From a virus: a stretch of DNA of 39,898 bases. The notes below the pieces were generated by a model. That model searched no databases. It was not told the DNA's origin and saw only the letters and a program-made list of their open reading frames with translations. Where the stretch lies: the IMG/VR virus record IMGVR_UViG_3300032296_000754, positions 1-39,898 of that record; one strand, given 5' to 3'. The position numbers and the translations under genes are program-made. The first letter of the stretch is position 1. The number at the start of each line of letters is the position of its first letter. This document shows positions 5,391-12,149 of this stretch, piece after piece.

Positions 5391-5744
5391 CTACTTTGTT
5401 TGCCGAAAGTCGATTGTCGGAAACAGGGCTTTGAACAATGCCTTGCGTAACGTGAAGTCTGGGGTAATCATGCCCTTTACATCTTCGACGCAATCCTGGC
5501 CGTTTTGTGTGTAGGAAAAGTCTGGCTTATATCCAACGCGCCGCCCGTTATCGTGCTTCATCTGACTGCCATTTACGACAAACCAGAATTGCGGGTGGAT
5601 CACTAAGTCAGCAATCACACCAGCAGCCCATAAAACGTGCAGTTCATCACACCTTGCAGCTTCGCGCTTGCTGTCGTGCTTGTGGCACTGGGTGCAATAC
5701 GCTTTCTTGGCATTGAACTTTGACCGACGATTAAACAGCGCCAT
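5391..5744 (-). CDS. DUF1064 family nuclease
   Basis: The 117-residue protein shows the DUF1064 layout: FNAKKA near the N-terminus, HDSKREAARCDEL at about 28-40, VGYKPDFSYTQNGQDCVEDVKG at about 72-93 and then LRKALFKALFP. The acidic D ... E-D-V-K-G pattern is that of a PD-(D/E)xK-like nuclease fold. Phage members are thought to cut DNA during recombination or packaging. ATG 5744 is preferred to an upstream TTG; it overlaps the regulator gene by 14 bases. Confidence 0.8.
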   Translation of the reverse strand: MALFNRRSKFNAKKAYCTQCHKHDSKREAARCDELHVLWAAGVIADLVIHPQFWFVVNGSQMKHDNGRRVGYKPDFSYTQNGQDCVEDVKGMITPDFTLRKALFKALFPTIDFRQTK

Positions 5745-5943
5745 TGGTCTTGGCCGCAATCAATGCTTCCAATGCCTGTTGAACAGCAAGGTATGGCTCC
5801 AACATTGGTGTGGATCGTTGGCACTTCCAGTTGCTTAACGTAACCCGACTAATGCCAGCGGCAGCGGCAAGTTTGCCAGCCGAAATATTATGTTCCGCAG
5901 CGCGTCCATATATACGCATTATGGCTTGGTAGCTTAACGTCAT
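5731..5943 (-). CDS. Cro-like helix-turn-helix regulator, 70 aa
   Basis: ATG 5943 has AAAGGA seven bases upstream. Residues 21-43 (SAGKLAAAAGISRVTLSNWK) are a clear Cro/XRE helix-turn-helix. It is the first gene of the left operon and is divergent from the ERF gene, facing the palindrome TTTACATATGTAAA at 5989-6002. This matches the position of a lambdoid Cro or repressor. No second, larger CI-type repressor with a protease or oligomerisation domain is found, and no integrase, so a lytic control switch is at least as likely as lysogeny. Confidence 0.8.
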   Translation of the reverse strand: MTLSYQAIMRIYGRAAEHNISAGKLAAAAGISRVTLSNWKCQRSTPMLEPYLAVQQALEALIAAKTNGAV

Positions 5944-5973
5944 TTTATGTCCTTTTTTGCTTAATGCACAACG

Positions 5974-6017
5974 CATATAAAAAAATGCTTTACATATGTA
6001 AATGGGTCTTGCATAAA
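5974..6017. promoter_or_regulatory. Divergent early promoters sharing a palindromic operator
   Basis: The perfect palindrome TTTACATATGTAAA at 5989-6002 contains a -35 box (TTTACA) on each strand. Rightward, TTTACA at 5989 is 17 bp from CATAAA at 6012-6017. Leftward, TTTACA (6002-5997) is 17 bp from TATATG (5979-5974). A dimeric repressor bound to the palindrome would block both promoters at once. The Cro-like protein encoded next door is the obvious candidate. Confidence 0.7.
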
Positions 6018-6063
6018 AAAAGCAAGACATCGAGTTATTGCGTTTATTATAAGGAGACAATCA

Positions 6064-6636
6064 GTGAGCGACGACAAAATCTGCGCTGCGTATGTTGCAG
6101 CATTTGCAGAGTTGGAGGCGGCAACAAAAACCGCCAACAACCCACATTTCAAATCTAAATACGCTGATCTCCCGACAGTGATTGATGCTATCAAGCCGCA
6201 CCTGTCAAAGCATGGCCTTGCATTTATGCAGATGCCCAAGCCAAGCGAAGGCGGCATATCAATCGAAACTGTCCTGATACACAGTAGCGGCGACAAGTTG
6301 TCGATGGGTGTATTGTTTGTGCCAGCTAATAAGCACGATGCACATGGTTATGGATCGGCTTTAACTTATGCGCGTCGATATGCACTGCAAACTTGCTTTG
6401 GTTTGCCAACAGAAGATGACGATGGCAACGCAGCGGTCAAATCGCAGCAGCCAGCAGCAGCAAAGCCTATCACGCAGGAACAGTTTGCTGTGTTGCAAGA
6501 CCTTATCGACCGCACAGGCACTGACGTAGCTGTCATGGCAGCGCATTACAAAGTGCCAGCAATAGCAATGCTTCCATCCACTGCATTTGAAACAGCAAAG
6601 TCGGCATTGGAAAGGAAGCTGCAAAATGCGAGTTGA
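6064..6636 (+). CDS. erf: ERF family single-strand annealing protein
   Basis: The 190-residue protein has the ERF pattern: AYVAAFAELEAATKTANNPHF, KYADLPTVIDAIKPHLSKHGL, then HAHGYGSALTYARRYAL-like residues at about 100-115. ERF proteins pair complementary single strands in phage recombination and help circularise or concatenate the genome. GTG 6064 has AAGGAGA seven to eight bases upstream. It is the first gene of the right operon and is followed by the exonuclease that would supply its single-stranded substrate. Confidence 0.85.
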   Translation: MSDDKICAAYVAAFAELEAATKTANNPHFKSKYADLPTVIDAIKPHLSKHGLAFMQMPKPSEGGISIETVLIHSSGDKLSMGVLFVPANKHDAHGYGSALTYARRYALQTCFGLPTEDDDGNAAVKSQQPAAAKPITQEQFAVLQDLIDRTGTDVAVMAAHYKVPAIAMLPSTAFETAKSALERKLQNAS

Positions 6637-7282
6637 TGTCGAACAGCGCAGTGAAGATTGGTATACTGCGCGATGCGGTTCTCTGGGGGCGTCACAGGTT
6701 GCTGACGCCCTATCCCGCACCAAAAGCGGTTACAGCGCCACCAGAACAAACTTGCGTGTCAAGCTGGCTCTGGAGCGGCTCACAGGCAAGCAAGCGGCTG
6801 GGTTCACCAGTGCAGCAATGCAGCATGGCATAGACACCGAAGCTGAAGCCAAAATAGCCTATTCGTTTGAACAGAACGTAACGGTTACCGAAACAGGGCT
6901 TGTCAGACATTCAAGCATCCCGTGGACGCACTGTTCGCCTGATGGTCTTGTTGGTGATGATGGGCTTGTAGAAATCAAGTGCCGCCAACCAGCGGGTCAC
7001 CTTGAAACGCTAACGTCAGGCGAAATACCATCGCAGTATGTTACGCAAATCAACTGGCAACTTGCTTGTATGCCAGAACGCCAATGGGTTGATTACGTTT
7101 GTTACAACCCAGACTTTCCTGAAGAACTGAAACTTTTCATCAAAAGGCACTATCGAAATGACGAACAAATCTTGGAATTGGAAAAATCTGTTTGCGAATT
7201 TCTTTCAGAAGTCGAAGCCGATCTCGAAACCATTAACGGCATTAGAAGAAGGGTACAGACTGGCGAAACTATCATCCGATAA
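6626..7282 (+). CDS. YqaJ-like viral recombination exonuclease
   Basis: Start ATG 6626 overlaps the ERF stop by eleven bases. The 218-residue protein begins with RSEDWYTARCGSLGASQVAD (a YqaJ hallmark) and has HGIDTEAEA at 68-76, CSPDGLV at 103-109 and LVEIKCR at 114-120, giving the D ... E-x-K metal site at D106, E116 and K118, then YVTQINWQLA at 138-147. Family members resemble lambda exonuclease and degrade dsDNA ends 5' to 3'. With ERF it forms a two-component recombinase. Confidence 0.9.
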   Translation: MRVDVEQRSEDWYTARCGSLGASQVADALSRTKSGYSATRTNLRVKLALERLTGKQAAGFTSAAMQHGIDTEAEAKIAYSFEQNVTVTETGLVRHSSIPWTHCSPDGLVGDDGLVEIKCRQPAGHLETLTSGEIPSQYVTQINWQLACMPERQWVDYVCYNPDFPEELKLFIKRHYRNDEQILELEKSVCEFLSEVEADLETINGIRRRVQTGETIIR

Positions 7283-7538
7283 ACAAGGCCTGGAATGGAA
7301 TGCGTTGGCTTACCAAGCCTATGTAGAACACGCCCGTCGGCATAGGTTCTTTACTACCGAAGATGTGCGCAGAGAGGCAAAGAACGTCCCTGCGGCCACA
7401 AACAACAGCGCCTGGGGGCATATAGCAAAGACGGCTAGTAACAATGGTATTATGATGGAATTTGAAACCATGCGGTCAAAAAGCCCATCTACGCACGGAC
7501 GGCATATTATCATCTGGAAATCGATGTTGCTGCCATGA
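7158..7538 (+). CDS. Hypothetical phage protein, up to 126 aa
   Basis: The well-behaved part begins near residue 29 (LEEGYRLAKLSSDKQG) and continues with FTTEDVRREA, NNSAWGHIAKTA and SPSTHGRHIIIW. This resembles a recurrent small phage protein next to recombination genes that I cannot name. The first 28 residues overlap the exonuclease C-terminus in another frame. ATG 7158 is the only ordinary start before the conserved part, with a weak AAAAGG site, so the true start is uncertain. Confidence 0.6.
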   Translation: MTNKSWNWKNLFANFFQKSKPISKPLTALEEGYRLAKLSSDKQGLEWNALAYQAYVEHARRHRFFTTEDVRREAKNVPAATNNSAWGHIAKTASNNGIMMEFETMRSKSPSTHGRHIIIWKSMLLP

Positions 7539-7876
7539 TGTTACCGCGCAAGATACCAAAAGAGGCAAAGCGTCAGAGCAGATGGAAGTCGCCAGCGCAT
7601 TGCAATTTTGTCAGGGGCCATGCCTGTTCCATATGCGATAGCATGGCAGGGATCGAAGTTGCCCATATCCGCTATGGCAGCGGTGCTGGCATGGGGCAAA
7701 AGCCGCACGATTGGTTTACTGTAAGCCTGTGCAAACAATGCCATACGAACCAGCACAGCGTCGGTGAGCGCACGTTCTGGGCAACCTATAACATCAACCC
7801 GTTTGCACTGGCTGAAGCGTTTGCAAAGGCCAGCCCAAAGGCAGCGGAGATCGCCGCCAAGAAAAAGGAGATATAG
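7535..7876 (+). CDS. HNH-like nuclease, DUF968-type, 113 aa
   Basis: The protein has CSIC at 31-34, AHIRYG at about 43-48, GMGQKPHDWFTVSLC and CKQCHTNQHSVGERTFW. The paired cysteines plus A-H-I-R and C-H ... Q-H positions match the zinc-bound HNH nucleases of the DUF968/recombination class found in phage ninR-like regions. It starts at ATGATG overlapping the previous stop (ATGA) and lies among recombination genes. A role in trimming recombination intermediates is inferred. Confidence 0.75.
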   Translation: MMLPRKIPKEAKRQSRWKSPAHCNFVRGHACSICDSMAGIEVAHIRYGSGAGMGQKPHDWFTVSLCKQCHTNQHSVGERTFWATYNINPFALAEAFAKASPKAAEIAAKKKEI

Positions 7877-7878
7877 TT

Positions 7879-8523
7879 ATGCAAACTAATGTTATGACCG
7901 AGAAAAAACAACGCAAGCCAATGTCTGCTGAACATAAAGCCAAAATTGCGGCTGCTCATCGCGCAAAGTTTGCTGATCCAGAATATGGAGCAATGCACAA
8001 AGCAAGGATGGTTGCGGGAATTAAAAAGTGGCATTCTAATCCTAAAAATGCGGCAAAATTTGCACAGCGTGTAAGTGAGCGGATGAAAAAGCGCCACGCC
8101 GAAGATGATTGGAAAGCAGAAGGTGGAAGGTCTGGAATTTCAAGCCGAGCTATCAAGAAAACACTGGAAGCGCATAAGGAAATGTTTAGAAAATTAGCCA
8201 AAGACCGATATGACGCTGGCCTTGGTATAAACTCCGATGCAGCAAAATCTGCCAAGGTAGCTGCTGGCAAATGGATAATGAAAGCGGCCCTTGCTGCCTT
8301 GCATTCGGAAACAAATTACAATGAAGTCTACAGAGATACACATCTTAGGTTACGCCGCGAAATGCCATACGACGGCCCTAGTGATCATGCTGATTATTAC
8401 GAATACATAAAAAAGCTAGGAACTGCGACAGTCAATAGCCCCGAATGTAGGAAACTGTCAGATGAGTTCATGCGGGTTGCAATACCTAGATTTGCAAAAA
8501 AATGGCATGAGCAAAAAATATGA
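7879..8523 (+). CDS. NUMOD3-like DNA-binding protein lacking a nuclease domain
   Basis: The first 80 residues hold NUMOD3-type segments (PMSAEHKAKIAAAHRAKF, then MVAGIKKWHSNPKNAAK and VSERMKKRHAED) as found in the DNA-binding tails of phage homing endonucleases. I see no GIY-YIG, HNH or LAGLIDADG motif in the rest, which is helical and basic. AAGGAG lies eight bases before ATG 7879. It could be the remnant of a homing endonuclease or a domesticated DNA-binding protein. It sits between the HNH and NinB genes with ATGA coupling to NinB. Confidence 0.6.
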   Translation: MQTNVMTEKKQRKPMSAEHKAKIAAAHRAKFADPEYGAMHKARMVAGIKKWHSNPKNAAKFAQRVSERMKKRHAEDDWKAEGGRSGISSRAIKKTLEAHKEMFRKLAKDRYDAGLGINSDAAKSAKVAAGKWIMKAALAALHSETNYNEVYRDTHLRLRREMPYDGPSDHADYYEYIKKLGTATVNSPECRKLSDEFMRVAIPRFAKKWHEQKI

Positions 8524-8900
8524 CGCAGACCGTCTGGCTTCGCGGCGAACATCAAAGGCGATTGGCTCACCAGTTAATCGACAAAGCGCCACAGGATGCA
8601 GTCGTTAAGATCAGCGCAGCCAAGCGCAGTGACGATCAAAATGCAAAAATGTGGGCCATGCTGTCCGACATCAGTCGGGCTGCACCAGAGGATCGGCATC
8701 ACATACCAGAAGTCTGGAAGTGCATATTTATGGCAGCATTGGGGCATGAAGTTATGTTCACAATGGGCTTAAACAATCAGCCTTTCCCCATAGGCTTTAA
8801 GACATCGAAGCTAAACAAGACCCAGATGTCGGACCTGATTGAATTTATATATGCGTATGGGGCGCAAAATAATGTGAAATGGAGTGAGAAATATGAGTGA
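8520..8900 (+). CDS. ninB: NinB-like recombination protein
   Basis: The 126-residue product has the NinB order: a short basic N-terminus (RGEHQRRLAHQLID), KISAAKRSDDQNAKMWAMLSDIS, then EVWKCIFMAALGHEVMF and LIEFIYAYGAQNNVKW. NinB (lambda Orf) is a recombination mediator that binds single-stranded DNA and SSB and helps load annealing proteins. ATG 8520 overlaps the upstream stop (ATGA). The SSB gene lies two genes downstream. Confidence 0.85.
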   Translation: MTQTVWLRGEHQRRLAHQLIDKAPQDAVVKISAAKRSDDQNAKMWAMLSDISRAAPEDRHHIPEVWKCIFMAALGHEVMFTMGLNNQPFPIGFKTSKLNKTQMSDLIEFIYAYGAQNNVKWSEKYE

Positions 8901-9126
8901 ACCACACAGCGAACAGCTTCGTCTTTTGATTGAGCGTATCGAACGGCTGAACGAAGATAAAAAAGGCATCCAGGATGACATCCGCGATGTTTATAATGAA
9001 GCTAAGGCGCATGGTTACGACACCAAAATTGTTCGCGCAGTGATCCGCCTTCGTGCAATGGAAGCAAATGACCGCGCAGAATATCAGGCAGTACTAGACA
9101 CATACATGACCGCTCTTGGTCTATAA
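8893..9126 (+). CDS. DUF2312/GapR-like nucleoid protein
   Basis: ATG 8893 has GGAG eight bases upstream and overlaps the NinB stop. The 77-residue protein has the family signature: EQLRLLIERIERLNEDKKGIQDDIRDVYNEAKAHGYD, then VIRLRAMEANDRAEYQAVLDTYMTALG. In Caulobacter, GapR binds overtwisted AT-rich DNA and supports replication forks. The family is characteristic of Alphaproteobacteria, which is the main host clue here. In the phage it may relieve or mark supercoiling during replication or recombination. Confidence 0.85.
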   Translation: MSEPHSEQLRLLIERIERLNEDKKGIQDDIRDVYNEAKAHGYDTKIVRAVIRLRAMEANDRAEYQAVLDTYMTALGL

Positions 9127-9138
9127 AAGGAAACAGCA

Positions 9139-9519
9139 ATGCAGAATATCACAATATCAGGAAACGTCGGCAAGGATGCTGAATTGCGCACAGTGCGAGA
9201 TACCCAAGTCCTCAGCTTCAACGTCGGCGTCAAGAACGGATTTGGCAGAGATGCTGGCAGCGTTTGGTATCGTTGCAGCTTGTGGGGCAAGGCAGCGGAA
9301 GCGTTTTCTGGCAGCATCAAGAAAGGCACTAAGGTCTTTATCACAGGCGAACTGACGCACGACGAATATGAAGGCAAGCCGCAGTTCAATGTGCGCGTTG
9401 GCAGCATCGATACAGGCCCACGCCCACAAGGCCAATCTGATGATGATTCACAAGTCCAAGCTGATGGCGGTTCGCATACCACTTGGGACAATGACCTTGA
9501 GGATGATTGTCCATTTTAG
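9139..9519 (+). CDS. ssb: Single-stranded DNA-binding protein
   Basis: This 126-residue protein has a classic OB-fold SSB domain: ISGNVGKDAELR, VLSFNVGVKN, WYRCSLWGKAAEAF and VFITGELTHDEYEGKPQFNVRV. A short acidic tail ends in DDCPF, close to the usual DDDIPF partner-docking tip. AAGGA lies eight bases before ATG 9139. It should coat single strands and recruit replication and recombination partners. Confidence 0.92.
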   Translation: MQNITISGNVGKDAELRTVRDTQVLSFNVGVKNGFGRDAGSVWYRCSLWGKAAEAFSGSIKKGTKVFITGELTHDEYEGKPQFNVRVGSIDTGPRPQGQSDDDSQVQADGGSHTTWDNDLEDDCPF

Positions 9520-9533
9520 GCCGGAGATATAAA

Positions 9534-9767
9534 ATGGCAGTAGGATCAAGACTTAACTTAGATCACCGACGCAAAGCACCTCCAATGAGTAGCCGCCAAG
9601 AATGGCTGGCACGAGAATATCAGCAAGCAATAGCAGAATCCAGCAAGGCACTTTTGAAGGCGCAACTGACAACAGGTCAACACGCATTAGACAAGGATCG
9701 CTTTGTGCAGACAGCTATTAATCATGGTTGGATATTGCAAATCCCAGATCGTTTACTGCTTCAATGA
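9534..9767 (+). CDS. Hypothetical protein, 77 aa
   Basis: ATG 9534 has GGAG seven bases upstream, 14 bases after the SSB stop. The product is basic at the N-terminus and helical in the middle (EWLAREYQQAIAESSKALLKAQ), ending WILQIPDRLLLQ. I do not recognise the family. It is the last gene before a second promoter-like site. Confidence 0.65.
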   Translation: MAVGSRLNLDHRRKAPPMSSRQEWLAREYQQAIAESSKALLKAQLTTGQHALDKDRFVQTAINHGWILQIPDRLLLQ

Positions 9768-9776
9768 AAAAAGGTG

Positions 9777-9805
9777 TTTACATATATAAAAAGCAGCTTT
9801 ATATG
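9777..9805 (+). promoter_or_regulatory. Second copy of the early promoter/operator pattern
   Basis: TTTACA at 9777-9782 and TATATG at 9800-9805 are 17 bp apart, exactly the boxes and spacing of the leftward early promoter at 5974-6002. The sequence continues TTTACATATATAAA, differing from the early palindrome at one position. It would drive the small genes at 9848-10238 and may be bound by the same regulator. Confidence 0.6.
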
Positions 9806-9847
9806 AATGGTTAGGGGCAGCCGCCCCGCCATTTAAGGATTCTAACC

Positions 9848-9982
9848 ATGATTAAACCAGCACAAGCAGCACCATTGGGCAAAAAACACCGTGTCTCATC
9901 AGATTCCGCGTGGCCGCTTCGTGGCGTAGACGGCCTTACATTCGCAGAGCGTAAGGCTAAGGAACAGGAGCATGGCAAATGA
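9848..9982 (+). CDS. Hypothetical protein, 44 aa
   Basis: ATG 9848 has AAGGA about eight bases upstream and the gene ends with an ATGA overlap into the next. The product is basic, with AWPLRGVDGLTFAERKAKEQE in the second half. It is the first gene after the promoter-like site at 9777. Function unknown. Confidence 0.65.
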   Translation: MIKPAQAAPLGKKHRVSSDSAWPLRGVDGLTFAERKAKEQEHGK

Positions 9983-10164
9983 TCGACGACGATGACATCG
10001 TATTTGACCGATACACGGAACGTGCCGAAGCTACCCTAGCTTATCGCCTAATGGAGTATCTTGAGTTTCTTGGCGTGATAACTGACGAACATGTTTGTTA
10101 TCTGCGTTACCCACCAATTGAACTGATTGAGGATGCTGAAGCTGCGTTAAAGGACAGCAAATGA
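9979..10164 (+). CDS. Hypothetical acidic protein, 61 aa
   Basis: The gene overlaps both neighbours by ATGA. Its product is acidic at the N-terminus (MIDDDDIVFDRYTERAEATLAY) and helical throughout. I do not recognise the family. Being small, acidic and in its own promoter unit, it could be an inhibitor of a host protein, but this is a guess from composition only. Confidence 0.65.
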   Translation: MIDDDDIVFDRYTERAEATLAYRLMEYLEFLGVITDEHVCYLRYPPIELIEDAEAALKDSK

Positions 10165-10238
10165 CCCTGCGCCAATTCCTGTACGATAATTTCGGCTGGG
10201 ATATTTACGACTGGGCCGATGATGAGATTAGATTTTAA
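10161..10238 (+). CDS. Very small acidic protein, 25 aa
   Basis: ATG 10161 overlaps the previous stop (ATGA). The peptide MTLRQFLYDNFGWDIYDWAD is aromatic and acidic and ends DEIRF. The stop lies three bases before the terminator stem. It is short, so chance is possible, but the coupled start and its exact fit between stop and terminator favour a real gene. Confidence 0.5.
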   Translation: MTLRQFLYDNFGWDIYDWADDEIRF

Positions 10239-10240
10239 AG

Positions 10241-10275
10241 AAACGGGCCACTCCACAACGAGCGGCCCGTTTTTT
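10241..10275. terminator. Bidirectional terminator between early and late operons
   Basis: AAACGGGCC at 10241-10249 pairs with GGCCCGTTT at 10264-10272 (9 bp, 14-base loop with an inner CTC/GAG pair). Six T residues run from 10270 for the rightward transcript. On the minus strand the stem is followed by TTTCTTTAAAA. It lies between the convergent stops at 10238 and 10278. Confidence 0.9.
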
Positions 10276-10277
10276 AT

Positions 10278-10484
10278 TTAGCCGTTGATGATTTGCAACA
10301 GGCCAGCAGCGGCGGCAGCAACAAACGCCAGCGCGGCGGCAACCGTTGTTTTCCAACCCAGCTTCTTTTCAGATTCATCGACCATAGGCAGAAGTTTGCC
10401 CGTGGCCTTCTTGATGATGGCTTTTTCGGCTTCTTTCTTCAAAGCCTTGGTAGCTTCTTTCTTCAATGTGCTTTTAATATCCAT
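10278..10484 (-). CDS. Small membrane protein, holin candidate, 68 aa
   Basis: ATG 10484 has AGGAG seven bases upstream. Residues 1-45 are a Lys/Glu/Ala-rich amphipathic helix (STLKKEATKALKKEAEKA). Residues 45-66 are a single hydrophobic segment (TTVAAALAFVAAAAAGLLQI). It lies directly after the endolysin gene at the end of the late operon. Position and size suit a holin or a holin regulator, though the soluble part is long for a class III holin. Confidence 0.65.
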   Translation of the reverse strand: MDIKSTLKKEATKALKKEAEKAIIKKATGKLLPMVDESEKKLGWKTTVAAALAFVAAAAAGLLQIING

Positions 10485-10494
10485 GTTTATTCTC

Positions 10495-11109
10495 CTATAA
10501 CCAAGTTGCGTATTTCTTGGTCTTTTGTTTGCGGTCATCTAGGCCGTGGGTTCCGCCATTGATGCGCTTAGTAAGTGCAAGGATAGCAGCGTCGTTGATG
10601 CCCTGATCGCAGATGCTCCACAACTTGTTTGCGTCAAAGAACCACAAGGCACTTTCAAAGCCCAGTTCAGTAGCCACAAGGTCTGGATTGTCCAAAATCT
10701 CCTGTTCGCGACCAATGTATTTACCGAATGCGCGGTAGTTGTTCTTGCCCGTCAATTGTAAGGGGCCGCGTCCTTTGTACAGCCACCCTTCGCCTGACGC
10801 TTCGTCACCATTACCCATGCGGTTGGCATAGACGCGGTTAGCAATCTTCTGCGGCTGGCGCTCATAGGCACGGGCCATAGCATCCGTGGGAAAATACTTC
10901 CCAAAGATGCTGCGCAGCCCCTTTGCGCTATAGTTCAGGTTTTCGCTGAACGCTTTGAAATTGCCCGATTCATGCGCCGTTTGAGCAAAGAAATGCGCAG
11001 CCCGATTAGGTGATAGTTTATAAAAAGCCGCAGCTTTCTTACATGTACCTGGACCGAACGCACCATCTGCATGACACCCACATTTGCTTTGAAGATTAAT
11101 TAAGCTCAT
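10495..11109 (-). CDS. GH19 family endolysin (chitinase-like muramidase)
   Basis: ATG 11109 overlaps the preceding stop (ATGA), giving 204 residues. The GH19 signatures are present: HFFAQTAHESGNF at 39-51 with catalytic E47, FSENLNYSA at 54-62 with the second acid E56, and GRGPLQLTGKNNY at 113-125. Phage GH19 enzymes cleave the peptidoglycan glycan backbone. The first 30 residues (LQSKCGCHADGAFGPGTCKKA) resemble part of a small wall-binding repeat. No signal peptide is visible, so release should need a holin. Confidence 0.9.
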   Translation of the reverse strand: MSLINLQSKCGCHADGAFGPGTCKKAAAFYKLSPNRAAHFFAQTAHESGNFKAFSENLNYSAKGLRSIFGKYFPTDAMARAYERQPQKIANRVYANRMGNGDEASGEGWLYKGRGPLQLTGKNNYRAFGKYIGREQEILDNPDLVATELGFESALWFFDANKLWSICDQGINDAAILALTKRINGGTHGLDDRKQKTKKYATWL

Positions 11110-11615
11110 TTGCCAGCACTCCGCCAATCAGGGAAATCAAGTTCATCGACTACGCCGTCACCGTTGGCATCGTAACGCAGATCACCGCGATACTTTTCCC
11201 AAGGCTCCATTTCGTCATCGTCATCATCGATTTCTGGTTCATCAATAAACACAGTCGCGGCTGGATCATCATAACGTGGCGCAGGAGCAACCATGTCAGG
11301 TGTAAGCGGCAGCGGGTCTGGTTGTGGCGCTACAGGGGCCATAGGCTCTGGTTCTGGGTCATCACGGTCTTCTGGTGGTGGTGGGGCCAATTCGCCCTTC
11401 ATGCCCATCAGGGTAGCGTAGGAGCCAGCCACAGCGCCGACAACTGAAGTCATGACGTATGACAGCAAACCGAATACATCTTTATTGTCAATAATCTCAT
11501 TCGATACGAATAGGCCGACAATCATTGCGCAAGTGATGGCGATAATGACAAATGCCATTGTTTTTGCCGCCAGCAGCAACGCTTTGATCCGTGCCTCTAA
11601 TAATTTATCATCCAT
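11106..11615 (-). CDS. Two-helix membrane protein with an EF-hand loop
   Basis: Residues 17-38 and about 48-67 are hydrophobic membrane segments. A Pro/Glu/Asp-rich linker follows (78-135), and near the C-terminus DANGDGVVDELD is a textbook 12-residue calcium-binding EF-hand/dockerin loop. AAAGGA precedes ATG 11615. The gene lies between the coiled-coil membrane protein and the endolysin. The two-helix N-terminus could be a holin or antiholin; the calcium-binding tail is unusual for one. The tail's location relative to the membrane is not decided by the sequence. Confidence 0.65.
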   Translation of the reverse strand: MDDKLLEARIKALLLAAKTMAFVIIAITCAMIVGLFVSNEIIDNKDVFGLLSYVMTSVVGAVAGSYATLMGMKGELAPPPPEDRDDPEPEPMAPVAPQPDPLPLTPDMVAPAPRYDDPAATVFIDEPEIDDDDDEMEPWEKYRGDLRYDANGDGVVDELDFPDWRSAGK

Positions 11616-11618
11616 ATA

Positions 11619-12149
11619 TTAGTCCTTTCCTGCCAGCGGATTTGCCAGCGTCTTTTGAATGCGCTCATTAGTTTGCGCCTCCAACTCTTTGATGCGACGT
11701 TGCTGTTCCTGATCTTGCTGACGCAACTGATCGATCACTGCACGTTGCATTGCCATGTTTTGAGCATCGCTGCTCCTGACGCTACTGGAGACAGCATCAA
11801 CGGTCTGGCGCGTTCCACTGACGCTGCTGCTGATGCTGCCCGTCATGTAATTTAAGGCTTCGCTGTTGATCTTGGTAAGCCGCTCAACGCTTGTGACGCG
11901 CTCATCAAGAACCGAAATGCGGCCTTCAATGCCAGACAAGTCTGGCGGAACATATGCCGCCGTCACTTCCTGCATGGTCAGGAATTGCTGATACACTTGG
12001 AATCCAGCCCACAAGCCACCAAGGATTGTGGAGAATGCAGCAAAGATGATTGCGATCTTGCCGCTGCTCAGGCCACCAATGTTGAAGCTGAAACCGCTTT
12101 CATCAAAGGATACCTTTGGCTCTTCTTTTTCATCATTTGTATTGCTCAT
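11619..12149 (-). CDS. Membrane-anchored coiled-coil protein, 176 aa
   Basis: A hydrophilic N-terminus of about 28 residues precedes one membrane segment (residues 30-52, GKIAIIFAAFSTILGGLWAG). After this come two heptad-rich regions, including RISVLDERVTSVERLTKI and AVIDQLRQQDQEQQRRIKELE. AGGAG lies about seven bases before ATG 12149. The layout resembles an inner-membrane spanin (one anchor and a periplasmic coiled coil), and its position in the lysis region agrees, but I cannot identify a matching outer-membrane lipoprotein. Confidence 0.6.
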   Translation of the reverse strand: MSNTNDEKEEPKVSFDESGFSFNIGGLSSGKIAIIFAAFSTILGGLWAGFQVYQQFLTMQEVTAAYVPPDLSGIEGRISVLDERVTSVERLTKINSEALNYMTGSISSSVSGTRQTVDAVSSSVRSSDAQNMAMQRAVIDQLRQQDQEQQRRIKELEAQTNERIQKTLANPLAGKD

